Shown: positions 1-5,263 of the stretch, in pieces
How positions within the stretch are numbered: the first letter of the stretch is position 1
Layout of the letters: every line of letters starts with the position of its first letter
NCBI GenBank assembly: GCA_903929895.1
Contig: CAIYWM010000890.1
Span: 1-6,069 of the forward strand
Direction of reading: 5' to 3'
DNA length: 6,069 bases
Source: an uncultured Alphaproteobacteria bacterium
GTDB taxonomy: Bacteria; Pseudomonadota; Alphaproteobacteria; Reyranellales; Reyranellaceae
Translations under genes and position numbers: made by a program
The notes under the pieces: generated by a model
Told to the model about the DNA's origin: nothing
What the model saw: only the letters and a program-made list of their open reading frames with translations
Databases searched by the model: none

Positions 1-156
1 CGCGGCGCCGCCGTGCTGCTGGTGAGCGAGGATCTCGACGAGATCCTGCAGCTCTCCGACCGCATCGTCGTCATGTTCGACGGCAGGCTGGCTTTGCAGA
101 CCGACGCGGCCAGCGCCGATGTCGGCGCCATTGGCCGCGCCATGGCGGGCCACTGA
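1..156 (+). CDS. ABC transporter ATP-binding protein, nucleoside/simple-sugar type (3' end only)
   Basis: Only the last 51 residues are in the window, in frame 1, ending at TGA 154-156. They read as the end of a second nucleotide-binding domain: a Walker B-distal strand ([12 protein letters not shown]) followed by [13 protein letters not shown] and a short tail ending AMAGH. Canonical ABC ATPases carry the H-loop histidine in a 'THD' sequence here. This one has Ser-Glu-Asp instead, as is known for the degenerate C-terminal half of duplicated ATPases of the RbsA/MglA and BMP-type nucleoside transporter group. The protein would energise uptake at the cytoplasmic face of the inner membrane, with permeases and a binding protein presumably encoded upstream. 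Its stop overlaps the next gene's start by one base, so the two are very likely translationally coupled. Substrate cannot be read from this fragment; the neighbouring amidohydrolase suggests a nitrogen-containing compound. Confidence 0.85.
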   Translation, partial: RGAAVLLVSEDLDEILQLSDRIVVMFDGRLALQTDAASADVGAIGRAMAGH

Positions 157-818
157 TGAAGACCATTGCCGCGCAACCGTTCGACTTCACCTTCGATCCC
201 GCGCACACGGGGCTGATCGTGATCGACATGCAGCGCGACTTCATCGAGCCGGGCGGCTTCGGTGCCACCCTGGGCAACGATGTGAGCCTGCTGTCGGCGA
301 TCGTGCCGACGGTCGGGCGGCTGATCGAGGCCTTCCGCGGTGCCGGCCTGACGATCATCCATACGCGCGAATGCCATAAGCCAGACCTGTCGGATTGCCC
401 GCCGGCCAAGCGGCTGCGCGGCAAGCCGTCGCTGCGGATCGGCGATCCCGGCGCGATGGGCCGCATCCTGATCGCCGGCGAACCCGGCGCCGACATCGTG
501 CCGGAGCTGGCGGCAAAGCCGGGCGAGATCGTCCTCGACAAGCCGGGCAAGGGGGCGTTCTACGCGACGCCGCTCGGCGACATCCTGGCCGAGCGCCGGA
601 TCACCCATCTGGTGTTCGCGGGCGTCACGACCGAGGTCTGCGTGCAGACGACCATGCGCGAGGCCAACGACCGCGGCGTCGAATGCCTGCTGGCCGAGGA
701 CGCGACCGAAAGCTATTTCCCGGAGTTCAAGAAGGCGGCGCTCGACATGATCCGTGCCCAGGGCGCGATCGTCGGCTGGACCGCCACCGTCGATCAGATC
801 GCCGAGGCGCTGCGCTGA
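156..818 (+). CDS. Cysteine hydrolase, isochorismatase superfamily (biuret/ureidoacrylate hydrolase-like)
   Basis: This 220-residue protein has the length and fold signature of the isochorismatase-like hydrolases. The catalytic triad is visible: Asp24 in VIDMQRDF, Lys129 in LDKPGKGAF, and nucleophile Cys162 in [11 protein letters not shown], with the cis-peptide site at Val157-Thr158 before it. The 33-residue Lys-Cys spacing equals that of RutB and biuret hydrolase as I recall them. The stretches [24 protein letters not shown] and [15 protein letters not shown] closely resemble biuret hydrolase (BiuH). Family members hydrolyse a C-N amide or ureido bond in the cytosol through a Cys-acyl intermediate. 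The likely substrate is therefore biuret, a ureidoacrylate or a related carbamoyl compound, but exact specificity is inference. The ATG is inside the TGATG overlap with the upstream ABC ATPase gene, so the transporter probably brings in the substrate or its precursor. Residues after the nucleophile (ATESYFPEF) differ from BiuH's as I remember it, so a related but different substrate is possible. Confidence 0.9.
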   Translation: MKTIAAQPFDFTFDPAHTGLIVIDMQRDFIEPGGFGATLGNDVSLLSAIVPTVGRLIEAFRGAGLTIIHTRECHKPDLSDCPPAKRLRGKPSLRIGDPGAMGRILIAGEPGADIVPELAAKPGEIVLDKPGKGAFYATPLGDILAERRITHLVFAGVTTEVCVQTTMREANDRGVECLLAEDATESYFPEFKKAALDMIRAQGAIVGWTATVDQIAEALR

Positions 819-1190
819 CTAGTGCAGCGCGCGCTCGCGCGAGACGTAGTGGCCGCGCTTCAGTTCCTTGAAGAACTGCGGCACCTGCGGATGCGACACC
901 GGCTTGCCGGTATCGTCGGCCAGCAGGTTCTGCTCGGACACATAGGCCACGTAGGTGGTCTGGGCGTTCTCGGCCAGCAGATGGTAGAAGGGCTGGTCAC
1001 GGCGCGGCCGCACCTCTTCGGGGATCGACGACAGCCACTCCTCGGTGTTCGCGAACACCGGGTCGACGTCGAAGATCACGCCACGAAAGGGGTAGATGCG
1101 ATGCTTCACCACCTGGCCGATGGCGAACTTGGCGCAACGCACGGGCAGCGCGGCTAGCGCCGGGGCAGAAGCCTGATTGATGGGTTCCAT
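819..1190 (-). CDS. hspQ: Heat shock protein HspQ (YccV-like, hemimethylated-DNA-binding domain family)
   Basis: Encodes 123 residues from ATG 1190-1188 to TAG 821-819. The YccV/HspQ domain fills about residues 22-117: GQVVKHRIYPFRGVIFDVDP (25-44), then NTEEW, a PRRDQPFYHLLAE stretch (62-74), YVAYVSEQNLL and HPQVPQFF. These are the family's most conserved blocks. HspQ is a small cytosolic protein. In Escherichia coli it is heat-induced and affects stability of mutant DnaA, and in Yersinia it is a specificity-enhancing factor for the Lon protease. The frame stays open upstream to 1310, but the extra 40 residues do not resemble the family, which normally begins a few residues before the GQVV block, so I chose the internal ATG. 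A GGAG lies 13 bases upstream of it, a rather long spacing. The gene is convergent with the cysteine hydrolase (stop codons adjacent) and divergent from the metallo-hydrolase gene. The N-terminal 20 residues are Ala-rich and longer than in E. coli HspQ (about 105 residues). Confidence 0.92.
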   Translation of the reverse strand: MEPINQASAPALAALPVRCAKFAIGQVVKHRIYPFRGVIFDVDPVFANTEEWLSSIPEEVRPRRDQPFYHLLAENAQTTYVAYVSEQNLLADDTGKPVSHPQVPQFFKELKRGHYVSRERALH

Positions 1191-1200
1191 AGCCAAAGTA

Positions 1201-1225
1201 TTGCTCCGAACAGGCCGGTAGGCAA
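1201..1225 (-). promoter_or_regulatory. Possible hairpin covering the hspQ Shine-Dalgarno sequence
   Basis: Read on the minus strand, TTGC-cta-CCG-gcctgtt-CGG-a-GCAA can fold with outer TTGC/GCAA and inner CCG/CGG pairs around an asymmetric internal loop. The CGGAG that would serve as the hspQ ribosome-binding site lies in the 3' arm, so folding would hide it. Such sequestering is how ROSE-like and fourU RNA thermometers control alphaproteobacterial and other small heat-shock genes, but this element is not recognisably a ROSE element, and stability is modest (7 pairs). Confidence 0.3.
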
Positions 1226-1226
1226 C

Positions 1227-1259
1227 GCAGTCGGGACGCCGGATTCGACCGCCGACTGC
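1227..1259. repeat. 8-bp perfect inverted repeat in the hspQ leader/promoter region
   Basis: GCAGTCGG at 1227-1234 is matched by CCGACTGC at 1252-1259, separated by 17 bases; neither arm extends further. It lies 37-69 bases upstream of the hspQ start. If transcribed from the minus strand it would form an 8-bp GC-rich stem in the leader; as DNA, the 25-base centre-to-centre arm distance is between two and three helical turns. It could be a regulator site or an RNA structure. It may also be chance, since the region is 65% GC or so by eye. Confidence 0.45.
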
Positions 1260-1374
1260 AAGAATACGTGAAAAACAGCCGCCTAGATCGCTACGCAAGA
1301 ATGTGGCCAAGGTGCAAGGACCTCGCGCCTCGGTTGACGGGACGCACCTGCGTGTGGACTCTGGCGAAATACTC

Positions 1375-1381
1375 GGTGGGA
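1375..1381 (+). promoter_or_regulatory. Ribosome-binding site that supports a TTG start at 1390
   Basis: GGTGGGA ends 8 bases before TTG 1390-1392. The frame has a TGA at 1387-1389 immediately before it, so no upstream start is possible, and the family's conserved N-terminus (VRFWGVRGSI) begins at codon 7. TTG is therefore the most plausible start. Confidence 0.55.
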
Positions 1382-1389
1382 ATGGTTGA

Positions 1390-2238
1390 TTGGTCGAAGG
1401 TCTGAAAGTCCGCTTCTGGGGCGTGCGGGGATCGATTTCATGTCCCGGCGCGGAATACGTGCGCTATGGCGGCAATACGTCGTGCCTGGAAATCACCGCC
1501 GGAGGGCGCCGCCTCATCTTCGATGCCGGCACGGGTATTCGCACGCTGGGCGTGGAACTGGCACGGCACCCGCCGCTCGACATCGACATCTATTTCACCC
1601 ACACCCACCTCGATCACATCTCGGGGCTTACATTCTTCGCGCCGCTGTTCGACCGACGCAATTCGGTGCGCATGTGGGCGGGCCATCTCGAGGCGCCCTA
1701 CACGTTGAAGAAGGTGGTCGGGCACCTGATGCAGGCGCCGCTCTATCCGGTGTCGCTCGACGTCTTCCAGGCCGGCGTCGAATTCCGGGAGTTCAAGTCG
1801 GGCGAGAACCTGTCGTGCGGCGCCGTTGCCGTGAGCACGATACCGCTCAACCACCCCAACGGTGCCACGGGCTATCGCATCGACCATCTCGGCAAGTCGA
1901 TCTGCTACATCACCGACACCGAACACCGCGAAGGTGAGCGCGACTCCACGATCGTCGACCTCTGTCGCGGCGCCGACGTGATGATCTACGATTCGAGCTA
2001 CACCGACGAGGAATACGTGCGTTATCGCGGCTGGGGACACTCGACCTGGCAGGAGGGTGTGCGGGTCGCCGATGCGGCCGGCGTCGGGACGCTGGCGATC
2101 TTCCACCACGATCCCAGCCACGACGACGCATTCATGGACGGTGTCGCAAGGGAAGCCGCCCTCGCACGCCCGGGCATTGCGGCAAGCGGCCTGCCGCGTG
2201 TCCTCGTCGCCCACGAAGGCCTGACGCTGACGCCGTGA
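1390..2238 (+). CDS. MBL-fold metallo-hydrolase (TaR3-like/PhnP-like group)
   Basis: This 282-residue protein carries the full metal-binding set of the metallo-beta-lactamase fold. HTHLDH (71-76) is the HxHxDH motif; His155 (LNHPNG), Asp176 (ITDTEH) and a His of the IFHHDPSHDD block (His239 or His240) complete a two-metal site. The N-terminal VRFWGVRGSISCPG...YGGNTSCLEI and the C-terminal GWGHSTWQEG (214-223) mark the group in which single-domain hydrolases such as the TaR3-like proteins fall; relatives with this fold cut phosphodiesters (RNase Z, PhnP, some cyclic-nucleotide phosphodiesterases). No signal peptide, so cytosolic. The true substrate is not known from sequence. It starts at TTG directly after an in-frame TGA and overlaps an out-of-frame ATG reading a seven-codon peptide (1382-1405). 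It is first in a tight run with a methyltransferase (10-base gap) and a nucleotide cyclase, which makes a phosphodiesterase role attractive but unproven. Confidence 0.85.
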   Translation: MVEGLKVRFWGVRGSISCPGAEYVRYGGNTSCLEITAGGRRLIFDAGTGIRTLGVELARHPPLDIDIYFTHTHLDHISGLTFFAPLFDRRNSVRMWAGHLEAPYTLKKVVGHLMQAPLYPVSLDVFQAGVEFREFKSGENLSCGAVAVSTIPLNHPNGATGYRIDHLGKSICYITDTEHREGERDSTIVDLCRGADVMIYDSSYTDEEYVRYRGWGHSTWQEGVRVADAAGVGTLAIFHHDPSHDDAFMDGVAREAALARPGIAASGLPRVLVAHEGLTLTP

Positions 2239-2248
2239 GCAGACCGCG

Positions 2249-3085
2249 ATGAGTGCCAGGTCAAATCTTCGCGGCCGCTGGCGGCGGTTCGCGCTCGGGC
2301 TGCCGACCGTGCTCGGCCTGAAGCCGCGCGGTTGGTTCATTCCGCACCGCTATGCGCCCTTGCTGCCGCCGCCGGGCGCGCAGCCGCCCTATCCCGCGAT
2401 CGAGCGCCTGTTCGAGGAGCATGTCGGCCAGTTCGGCGCCGTGCTCGACGCCGTCGATGCGCAGGCGGATGCGCTCGAAAGCTGCAAGGCGATGTTCGAG
2501 CAGTCGTGGTTTCCGTCGCTCGATGCCGCGGTGGCGTATGCGCTGGTCCGCGAGCGCAAGCCGCGCCACATCATCGAGGTCGGCTCGGGTCATTCGACCC
2601 GGCTGCTGTCGAAGGCGGTGGGCGGCGTCGGCGAAATCCTGGCGATCGATCCGGCACCGCGCGCCGATATCGCCGACCTGCCCGGGGTTCGCGTGAAGTC
2701 GTCGACCCTCCAGGCGGCCCCGGCCACGGTGTTCGACAGCCTCGTACAGGGCGATGTCCTGTTCATCGATTCCAGCCACATCCTGATGCCGGGCAGCGAC
2801 GTCGACATCCTGCTGAACCGCGTCCTCCCGCGCCTGCCGTCCGGCACGCTGGTCCATATCCACGACATCTTCCTGCCGTTCGACTATCCCGCGATCTGGG
2901 GCTGGCGTGCCTACAACGAGCAGCAGGGCGTGGTTCCCCTGCTGACGAGCGGCGCTTTCAAACCTCTCTTCTCCAGCGTCTGGGCGGAGCGGCGCATGGC
3001 CGACCGGCTGGCCGCCTCGGTGATCTCGCGTCTGCCGCGACCGCCGGATGCGCTCCCCGCCAGCCTCTGGCTGGAAAAGCGCTGA
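2249..3085 (+). CDS. Class I SAM-dependent methyltransferase (Methyltransf_24 type)
   Basis: A 278-residue protein with the Rossmann methyltransferase core at about 95-210. Motif I, the SAM-binding glycine loop, is IIEVGSGHST (108-117). The acidic end of strand 2 that contacts SAM ribose is in LAIDPAPR (131-138). FIDSSHILMPGSDV (172-185) and VHIHDIFLPFDYP (202-214) give Asp174, His203 and Asp206, the acidic/His residues characteristic of the Methyltransf_24 group, some of which use a divalent metal. The first 45 residues are basic and Pro-rich and precede a helical cap (50-100). Members methylate sugars, lipids or secondary metabolites, so the substrate cannot be assigned. The gene begins 10 bases after the metallo-hydrolase stop with no strong Shine-Dalgarno sequence, and its TGA overlaps the cyclase ATG, so translation is probably coupled on both sides. 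No signal peptide or membrane helix is evident, so it should be cytosolic. Confidence 0.85.
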   Translation: MSARSNLRGRWRRFALGLPTVLGLKPRGWFIPHRYAPLLPPPGAQPPYPAIERLFEEHVGQFGAVLDAVDAQADALESCKAMFEQSWFPSLDAAVAYALVRERKPRHIIEVGSGHSTRLLSKAVGGVGEILAIDPAPRADIADLPGVRVKSSTLQAAPATVFDSLVQGDVLFIDSSHILMPGSDVDILLNRVLPRLPSGTLVHIHDIFLPFDYPAIWGWRAYNEQQGVVPLLTSGAFKPLFSSVWAERRMADRLAASVISRLPRPPDALPASLWLEKR

Positions 3086-4437
3086 TGCTGCGCCGGCTGC
3101 GCGCCTGGCTGTTCGGCAGCGGCGATGCGGCCCAGCTTCCCGAGCGCGTGCGCGCGGCGATCGAACGCCAGCAGGAGCAGAGCGAGATCCTGATCGGCTG
3201 GGTTCAGCTCGCCATCGTGGTGCTGGTCACCACGGTCTACGAATCGAGCTCCATGCCGGGCGGCGTGGTGCAGGAGGATTATTCCTTCGAGTTCGATGTT
3301 CTGGTCATCTACGGCATCTTCTGCCTCTTGCGCCTCGGTCTCGCCTACGCCCGCCTGCTGCGGCCCTGGATGCTCTATCTGTCGGTGATCGCCGACATGC
3401 TCCTGCTGATGGGGCTGATCTACTCGTTCCATTACAAATATGCCCAGCCCGCCGTCTTCTATCTGAAGGTGCCGACGCTCCTCTTTGTGTTCCTGTTCAT
3501 CGCGCTCCGCGCGCTGCGCTTCGAGGCGCGCTTCGTCGTATTCACCGGCCTGACGGCGATCGCGGGCTGGATCGGCCTCATCCTCTACGCGCTGGACGGC
3601 CGTGGCGGGCCGGCCAATCCGACCGACGACTTCGTCGAGTACATGACCTCGAACGCATTCCTGGTCCACGCCGAGGCCGACAAGATCATCGCCATCCTTC
3701 TCACCACCCTGGTGCTGGCGCTGGCGATCTCGCGGGCCCGTCACCTGCTGGTGCAGGCGGTGAGCGAAAGCGCCGCGGCGCACGACCTGTCGCGCTTCTT
3801 CGACCCCGGGGTTGCGGCGCGCATCCGCGGCGCGGCGATTTCGATCAAGGCGGGTGAAGGCGAGCTGCGCGACGTCGCGATCCTCACCGCCGACCTGCGC
3901 GGCTTCACACGGCTGTCGATGGAACTCCCGCCGGATGAAGTGATGAAGGTCCTGCAGGACTACCAGGGACGCGTCTGCCCGCTGATCGCGGCGGCCGGCG
4001 GCAGCATCGACAAGTTCCTGGGCGACGGCATCCTGGCCTCGTTCGGCGCGGTCATGCCGTCGGCGACCGCTGCCGCTGACGCGCTCCGGGCGGCCGACGC
4101 GGTGATGGCGGCGGCCAGGAACTGGGCTTCGGAACGTCGCGCGGCGGGCCTGCCGCCCCTGGAAATCGGGCTTGCCGTCGCGTCGGGGCGGGTCGTGTTC
4201 GGCGCGGTCGGCGACGGCGAACGGCTCGAATTCACGGTGATCGGGGACGCCGTGAATCTCGCGGCGAAGCTCGAGAAGCACAACAAGGAAGAGGGAACCC
4301 GCGCCCTCACGGACGGCGGAACCTATGCGCTCGCCGAGCGCCAGGGCTATCGTGCGTCCACGGCGCCTGAGCGTCGCCCGAATCGGAAGGTTGGCGGCGT
4401 CGCGGAATCTGTCGATATTGTGGTCCTGGCCGCCTGA
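3085..4437 (+). CDS. Membrane-bound class III adenylate/guanylate cyclase
   Basis: A 450-residue protein starting at the ATG of a TGATG overlap with the methyltransferase. The N-terminal half has six likely membrane helices (about 36-52, 72-92, 96-115, 124-142, 150-170 and 200-217), with basic residues after several of them. A linker with DLSRFFDPGVA (234-244) follows, then the catalytic domain at about 262-448. Metal-binding aspartates are Asp270 (LTADLRGFT) and Asp314 (FLGDGILASFG). Lys310 and Thr384 (EFTVIGDAVN) sit where class IIIb adenylate cyclases place their adenine-selecting Lys/Thr pair, so cAMP is the likelier product. Asn391 is the transition-state Asn, but the partner four residues on, normally Arg, is Lys395 (NLAAKLEKHN). 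The catalytic domain must dimerise to be active. The membrane half is probably a sensor with no family I can name; it lacks an obvious large periplasmic domain. An open frame continues upstream through the methyltransferase gene to 2332, but its residues there look like a shadow translation. Confidence 0.92.
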   Translation: MLRRLRAWLFGSGDAAQLPERVRAAIERQQEQSEILIGWVQLAIVVLVTTVYESSSMPGGVVQEDYSFEFDVLVIYGIFCLLRLGLAYARLLRPWMLYLSVIADMLLLMGLIYSFHYKYAQPAVFYLKVPTLLFVFLFIALRALRFEARFVVFTGLTAIAGWIGLILYALDGRGGPANPTDDFVEYMTSNAFLVHAEADKIIAILLTTLVLALAISRARHLLVQAVSESAAAHDLSRFFDPGVAARIRGAAISIKAGEGELRDVAILTADLRGFTRLSMELPPDEVMKVLQDYQGRVCPLIAAAGGSIDKFLGDGILASFGAVMPSATAAADALRAADAVMAAARNWASERRAAGLPPLEIGLAVASGRVVFGAVGDGERLEFTVIGDAVNLAAKLEKHNKEEGTRALTDGGTYALAERQGYRASTAPERRPNRKVGGVAESVDIVVLAA

Positions 4438-4527
4438 GGAGCGGGACCGCCCGGGAAGCGGCAGGCGGGGTTGCCTTGCCCTTTGCCCATTCGCAGCCTA
4501 TGTAATTTGCGACAGTGGAGCGCCATC
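4438..4527 (+). promoter_or_regulatory. Cyclase-Tim44 intergenic region with a possible promoter
   Basis: Just after the cyclase stop, CCGCC (4447-4451) can pair with GGCGG (4464-4468) across a 12-base loop, but no T-run follows, so this is not a good intrinsic terminator. Further on, TTGCCC (4476-4481) and TATGTA (4499-4504) are 17 bases apart, and TGTAAT (4501-4506) matches the -10 consensus at five of six positions with a 19-base spacer. A promoter for the Tim44-mltA pair is plausible; it would leave a very short leader before the GTG start. Confidence 0.35.
4517..4520 (+). promoter_or_regulatory. Ribosome-binding site that fixes the GTG start of the Tim44 gene
   Basis: GGAG lies 7 bases before GTG 4528-4530, an ideal distance. 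Translation from here gives MGNNYDIILIGLVAVF, the conserved N-terminus of the family. An in-frame TTG at 4471 would add 19 residues without a similar site. Confidence 0.75.
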
Positions 4528-5247
4528 GTGGGTAACAACTACGACATCATCCTGATCGGGTTGGTCGCGGTCTTCTTGATCCTGCGGCTTCGGTCGGTGC
4601 TGGGCAAGCGCACCGGCAACGAACAGCCGCCGGCACGTGATCCGTTCACGCCGCCCGCAGCGCCGCCCCCTCGCGTCGGCGACGCGTCGCAAGGCAACGA
4701 CAATGTCGTGCCGCTGCCGACCGCCAATGCGCCGGCGCCGCGTCAATCGTCGCCCACCAGCGGTCCCGGCGGCATTCGCGCCACCGTCCTGCCGACTGCA
4801 ACAGGCGGCGTTGCCGCCATTCGCGCCGCCGATCCGGACTTCGAACCGATCGGCTTCACGGGCGGCGCGCGCGCGGCCTTCACCGCCATCGTCGAGGCCT
4901 TCGCCCGCGGCGACACCGCGACGCTGAAGCCGCTGCTCGACAGCACCACCTATGCCAGCTTCGAAGCCGCCATTCGCGGTCGCATCGAGCGCAATGAAAA
5001 GGCTGAAACCACCTTGATCGGCTTCGAAGCGTCCGATGTTGCCGGCGCCGAAATGCAGGGCACGAACGCCGTCGTCACCGTGCGCTTCGTGAGCGAGCAG
5101 ATCAACGTCGTGCGCAATGCCGACAGCCAGATCGTCGATGGCAATCCGAATGAAGTGCAGAAGGTCGTCGACCTCTGGACCTTCCGTCGCGACACCACTT
5201 CGGGCGATCCCAACTGGCAGCTCGTGAAGACCGAAAGCGAAGGCTGA
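4528..5247 (+). CDS. Tim44-domain inner-membrane protein (TimA type)
   Basis: Read from GTG 4528, this is a 239-residue protein. A single N-terminal membrane helix (about 6-20, IILIGLVAVFLILRL) is followed by a basic turn (LRSVLGKRTG), a Pro/Ala-rich low-complexity linker (about 33-95) and a Tim44 domain (about 104-236). The domain includes GFTGGARAAFTAIVEAFARGD, the DSTTYASF helix and the strands VVTVRFVSEQINVVRNADSQIVDG and VVDLWTFRRD, ending in PNWQLVKTES. The domain is the bacterial relative of the membrane-bound part of mitochondrial Tim44; the alphaproteobacterial protein has been called TimA in Caulobacter and is anchored in the inner membrane. Its molecular role in bacteria is not settled. 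The linker presumably sets the folded domain away from the membrane. It precedes mltA by 16 bases, a pairing common in this class, which suggests an envelope role and co-transcription. Confidence 0.9.
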   Translation: MGNNYDIILIGLVAVFLILRLRSVLGKRTGNEQPPARDPFTPPAAPPPRVGDASQGNDNVVPLPTANAPAPRQSSPTSGPGGIRATVLPTATGGVAAIRAADPDFEPIGFTGGARAAFTAIVEAFARGDTATLKPLLDSTTYASFEAAIRGRIERNEKAETTLIGFEASDVAGAEMQGTNAVVTVRFVSEQINVVRNADSQIVDGNPNEVQKVVDLWTFRRDTTSGDPNWQLVKTESEG

Positions 5248-5263
5248 GGGAGCTTTTCCGGGC

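Larger units (their letters stand above)
1191..1389. promoter_or_regulatory. Divergent control region between hspQ and the metallo-hydrolase gene
   Basis: The 199 bases between the two divergent starts must hold promoters for both genes. On the plus strand TTGACG at 1334-1339 is a good -35 match, but 17 bases on I find only GACTCT, a poor -10. A small dyad, ACGCA-CC-TGCGT at 1342-1353, sits in that spacer and could be an operator. On the minus strand TATTCT (complement of 1261-1266) resembles a -10 box without a convincing -35. CTTG sequences occur near 1298 and 1309, but none is followed at proper spacing by a clear RpoH-type -10. The region is more AT-rich around 1261-1275 than the genes beside it. 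The role is inferred from gene orientation; individual boxes are weak. Confidence 0.5.

Noticed and set aside
828..841. GC-rich hairpin CGCGC-GCTC-GCGCG as a bidirectional terminator.
   Set aside because: No T-run follows on either strand and it is inside the hspQ coding sequence, so it is likely a codon-usage by-product.
1191..1310. A 40-residue N-terminal extension of HspQ starting at 1310.
   Set aside because: It has no family similarity, contains two dyads better explained as leader or promoter DNA, and the internal ATG gives a normal-sized HspQ.
1438..2340. 300-codon open frame on the minus strand opposite the metallo-hydrolase gene.
   Set aside because: No recognisable motif, and the plus strand encodes a complete MBL-fold protein with all metal ligands.
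2332..3084. In-frame upstream extension of the cyclase, as if fused to another domain.
   Set aside because: The extension translates to Arg/Ala/Gly-rich nonsense opposite a good methyltransferase frame, and the TGATG overlap gives a natural cyclase start.
2911..4281. Long open frame of over 450 codons on the minus strand, opposite the cyclase.
   Set aside because: Its translation is rich in Arg, Asp, Gln and His with no family signature, the pattern of a shadow frame in high-GC DNA, and it lies opposite a clearly real cyclase and part of the methyltransferase.
4447..4468. Stem CCGCC/GGCGG after the cyclase as an intrinsic terminator.
   Set aside because: Five pairs with a 12-base loop and no T-tract make termination unlikely; it is only noted in the intergenic entry.
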